Assembly (NCBI GenBank): GCA_030248195.1
Contig: JASAND010016279.1
Coordinates: 1 to 64,000 of the forward strand
Direction: 5' to 3'
Origin: Trissonchulus latispiculum
Lineage: Eukaryota > Nematoda > Enoplea > Enoplida > Ironidae
DNA length: 64,000 nt
Numbering within the stretch: position 1 is the first letter of the stretch; each line of letters starts with the position of its first letter. Positions 63,239 through 64,000 of this stretch are shown piece after piece. The notes beneath the pieces are model-generated. The model was not told the DNA's origin and did not search any database. It saw only the letters and a program-made list of their open reading frames with translations. Made by a program: the position numbers and the translations under genes.

Positions 63239-63645
63239 GGCAAATGCATAAGTAGGGCAGTTACGTAAGCTCCCGGACAAATAGATAATTTACGCATGTG
63301 CCAGGGTAGATAGCGAAATACCATTTCAAGTCTAACAGTTATCGCCGCAGAAGATTCTCCTAACTTATTTAGTTATTCCGCTAAATTGTATGTCTGTATG
63401 TATTGTATTGTATGTATTGTATATATGTATTGTATGTATTGTATTGTGCTAAAAGTCTCAGTTAGTCTTCGCTGGAATATTTGAGTTTGTCTATGGGAAC
63501 CATGAACTTCTTCCCTTCATTTTACACATGTACATGTTACGGACAAATGCATAAGTCTGGCATTTACGTAAGTTCCCGGGCAAATAGATGAATTGCCCGT
63601 GTGCCCGGCCAGATAGCGAAACACCAGTTCAAGTCTAACATTTAT
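63239..63645. repeat. Direct repeat pair of about 105 bp with a TATTG-rich spacer
   Basis: 63239-63345 and 63540-63645 share AAATGCATAAGT, TTACGTAAG, CAAATAGAT, AGATAGCGAAA and TTCAAGTCTAACA in the same order. Between them, 63390-63450 is a (TGTAT)n-like stretch. Confidence 0.65.
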
Positions 63646-63696
63646 CACTATCTGCTCGGGCAAATGCGATATATGAACCAGGAAACGTTGACTTAC

Positions 63697-63818
63697 TTTC
63701 GTCCTTTTGACAGGCAATTGGGTATGGGGAGCCACAGTGTCTGTCACGCAAACCGTCTTCTTTCAGTAAGCGTACACACCTTCCGCCTCCTTTAATTTTG
63801 ATGTTGTCACTAATATAT
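63697..63818 (-). CDS. Candidate exon: C-terminal half of a C-type-lectin-like domain
   Basis: 122 bp on the minus strand between an acceptor (TTTAAATTTCAG) and a donor (GTAAGT). It encodes GGGRCVRLLKEDGLRDRHCG then IACQK, the usual end of a C-type-lectin-like fold. Same length, phases and cysteine pattern as 6535-6656. The next exon downstream in phase is the stalk at 60955-61110. Earlier exons lie at or beyond the window edge. Confidence 0.48.
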
Positions 63819-64000
63819 CTGAAATTTAAAGAAATGTAGAATTTAAATATAAAAATGTAGAACGATTTTGGGCAGCGAACATGTGGAAATATGAAAGAGG
63901 TCTCACAAAGACGACATCTACCTTCAATCATATAATGATTGAAAACGTAACGCTGACTTGATGCATCTGAATTAACACAAACAATAGAATAGTAGCGGGA

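Overview
This is nuclear DNA of an invertebrate animal that I cannot place to phylum. The base composition is AT-rich, candidate host exons are short with GT..AG boundaries, (TTA)n microsatellites occur, and most of the window is mobile DNA: Ty3/gypsy LTR retrotransposons, Polinton-type fragments and fold-back DNA elements. There are no operons, rRNA genes or CRISPR arrays, and I see no convincing tRNA gene.

Layout. 1-1388 is a frame-broken Polinton-type DNA polymerase B. 2433-3083 is a solo LTR with a 4-bp target duplication, lying in a dispersed repeat whose uninterrupted relative is at 61.66 kb. 5.9-6.7 kb holds two minus-strand exons (C-type-lectin-like, then a Ser/Thr stalk). 8512-15588 is a Polinton-like fold-back element (6-bp TSD TGCGTG), split by a young gypsy element (8890-14118) with identical 207-bp LTRs. 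16209-21106 is a second, larger fold-back (6-bp TSD AATCTT) with the same terminal bases and zinc-finger/Polinton proteins. 21-32 kb is gene-poor: a microsatellite, a 43-bp minisatellite interrupted by a TTAA-flanked element, GC-rich CGGGC patches and a MITE. 33.0-51.1 kb is a giant gypsy element. 51-55 kb is nearly featureless. 55.1-64 kb on the minus strand holds exons of a polytopic membrane protein with an apparent lectin/stalk ectodomain, with a 1.2-kb palindromic element in an intron.

The main find is the giant gypsy element. After a normal gag-protease-RT-RNase H-integrase polyprotein it carries about 10.5 kb of extra sequence before its 3' LTR. Two accessory ORFs (359 and 343 aa) look like paralogues of each other. 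A 1721-aa ORF has a DEDDy (RNase D-like) 3'-5' exonuclease at its N-terminus and a NADAR/YbiA-like domain at its C-terminus. Each spacer is pyrimidine-rich and contains 3' splice acceptors, so the accessory ORFs are probably made from spliced subgenomic RNAs. The smaller gypsy element at 8.9 kb, although clearly different, also has a splice acceptor after pol followed by an ORF that looks NADAR-like and then SGNH-hydrolase-like. Retroelements carrying enzymes that may act on ADP-ribosylated nucleic acid are the candidate undescribed system here.

Limits: domain calls are by eye. No alignment, structure prediction or database search was run.
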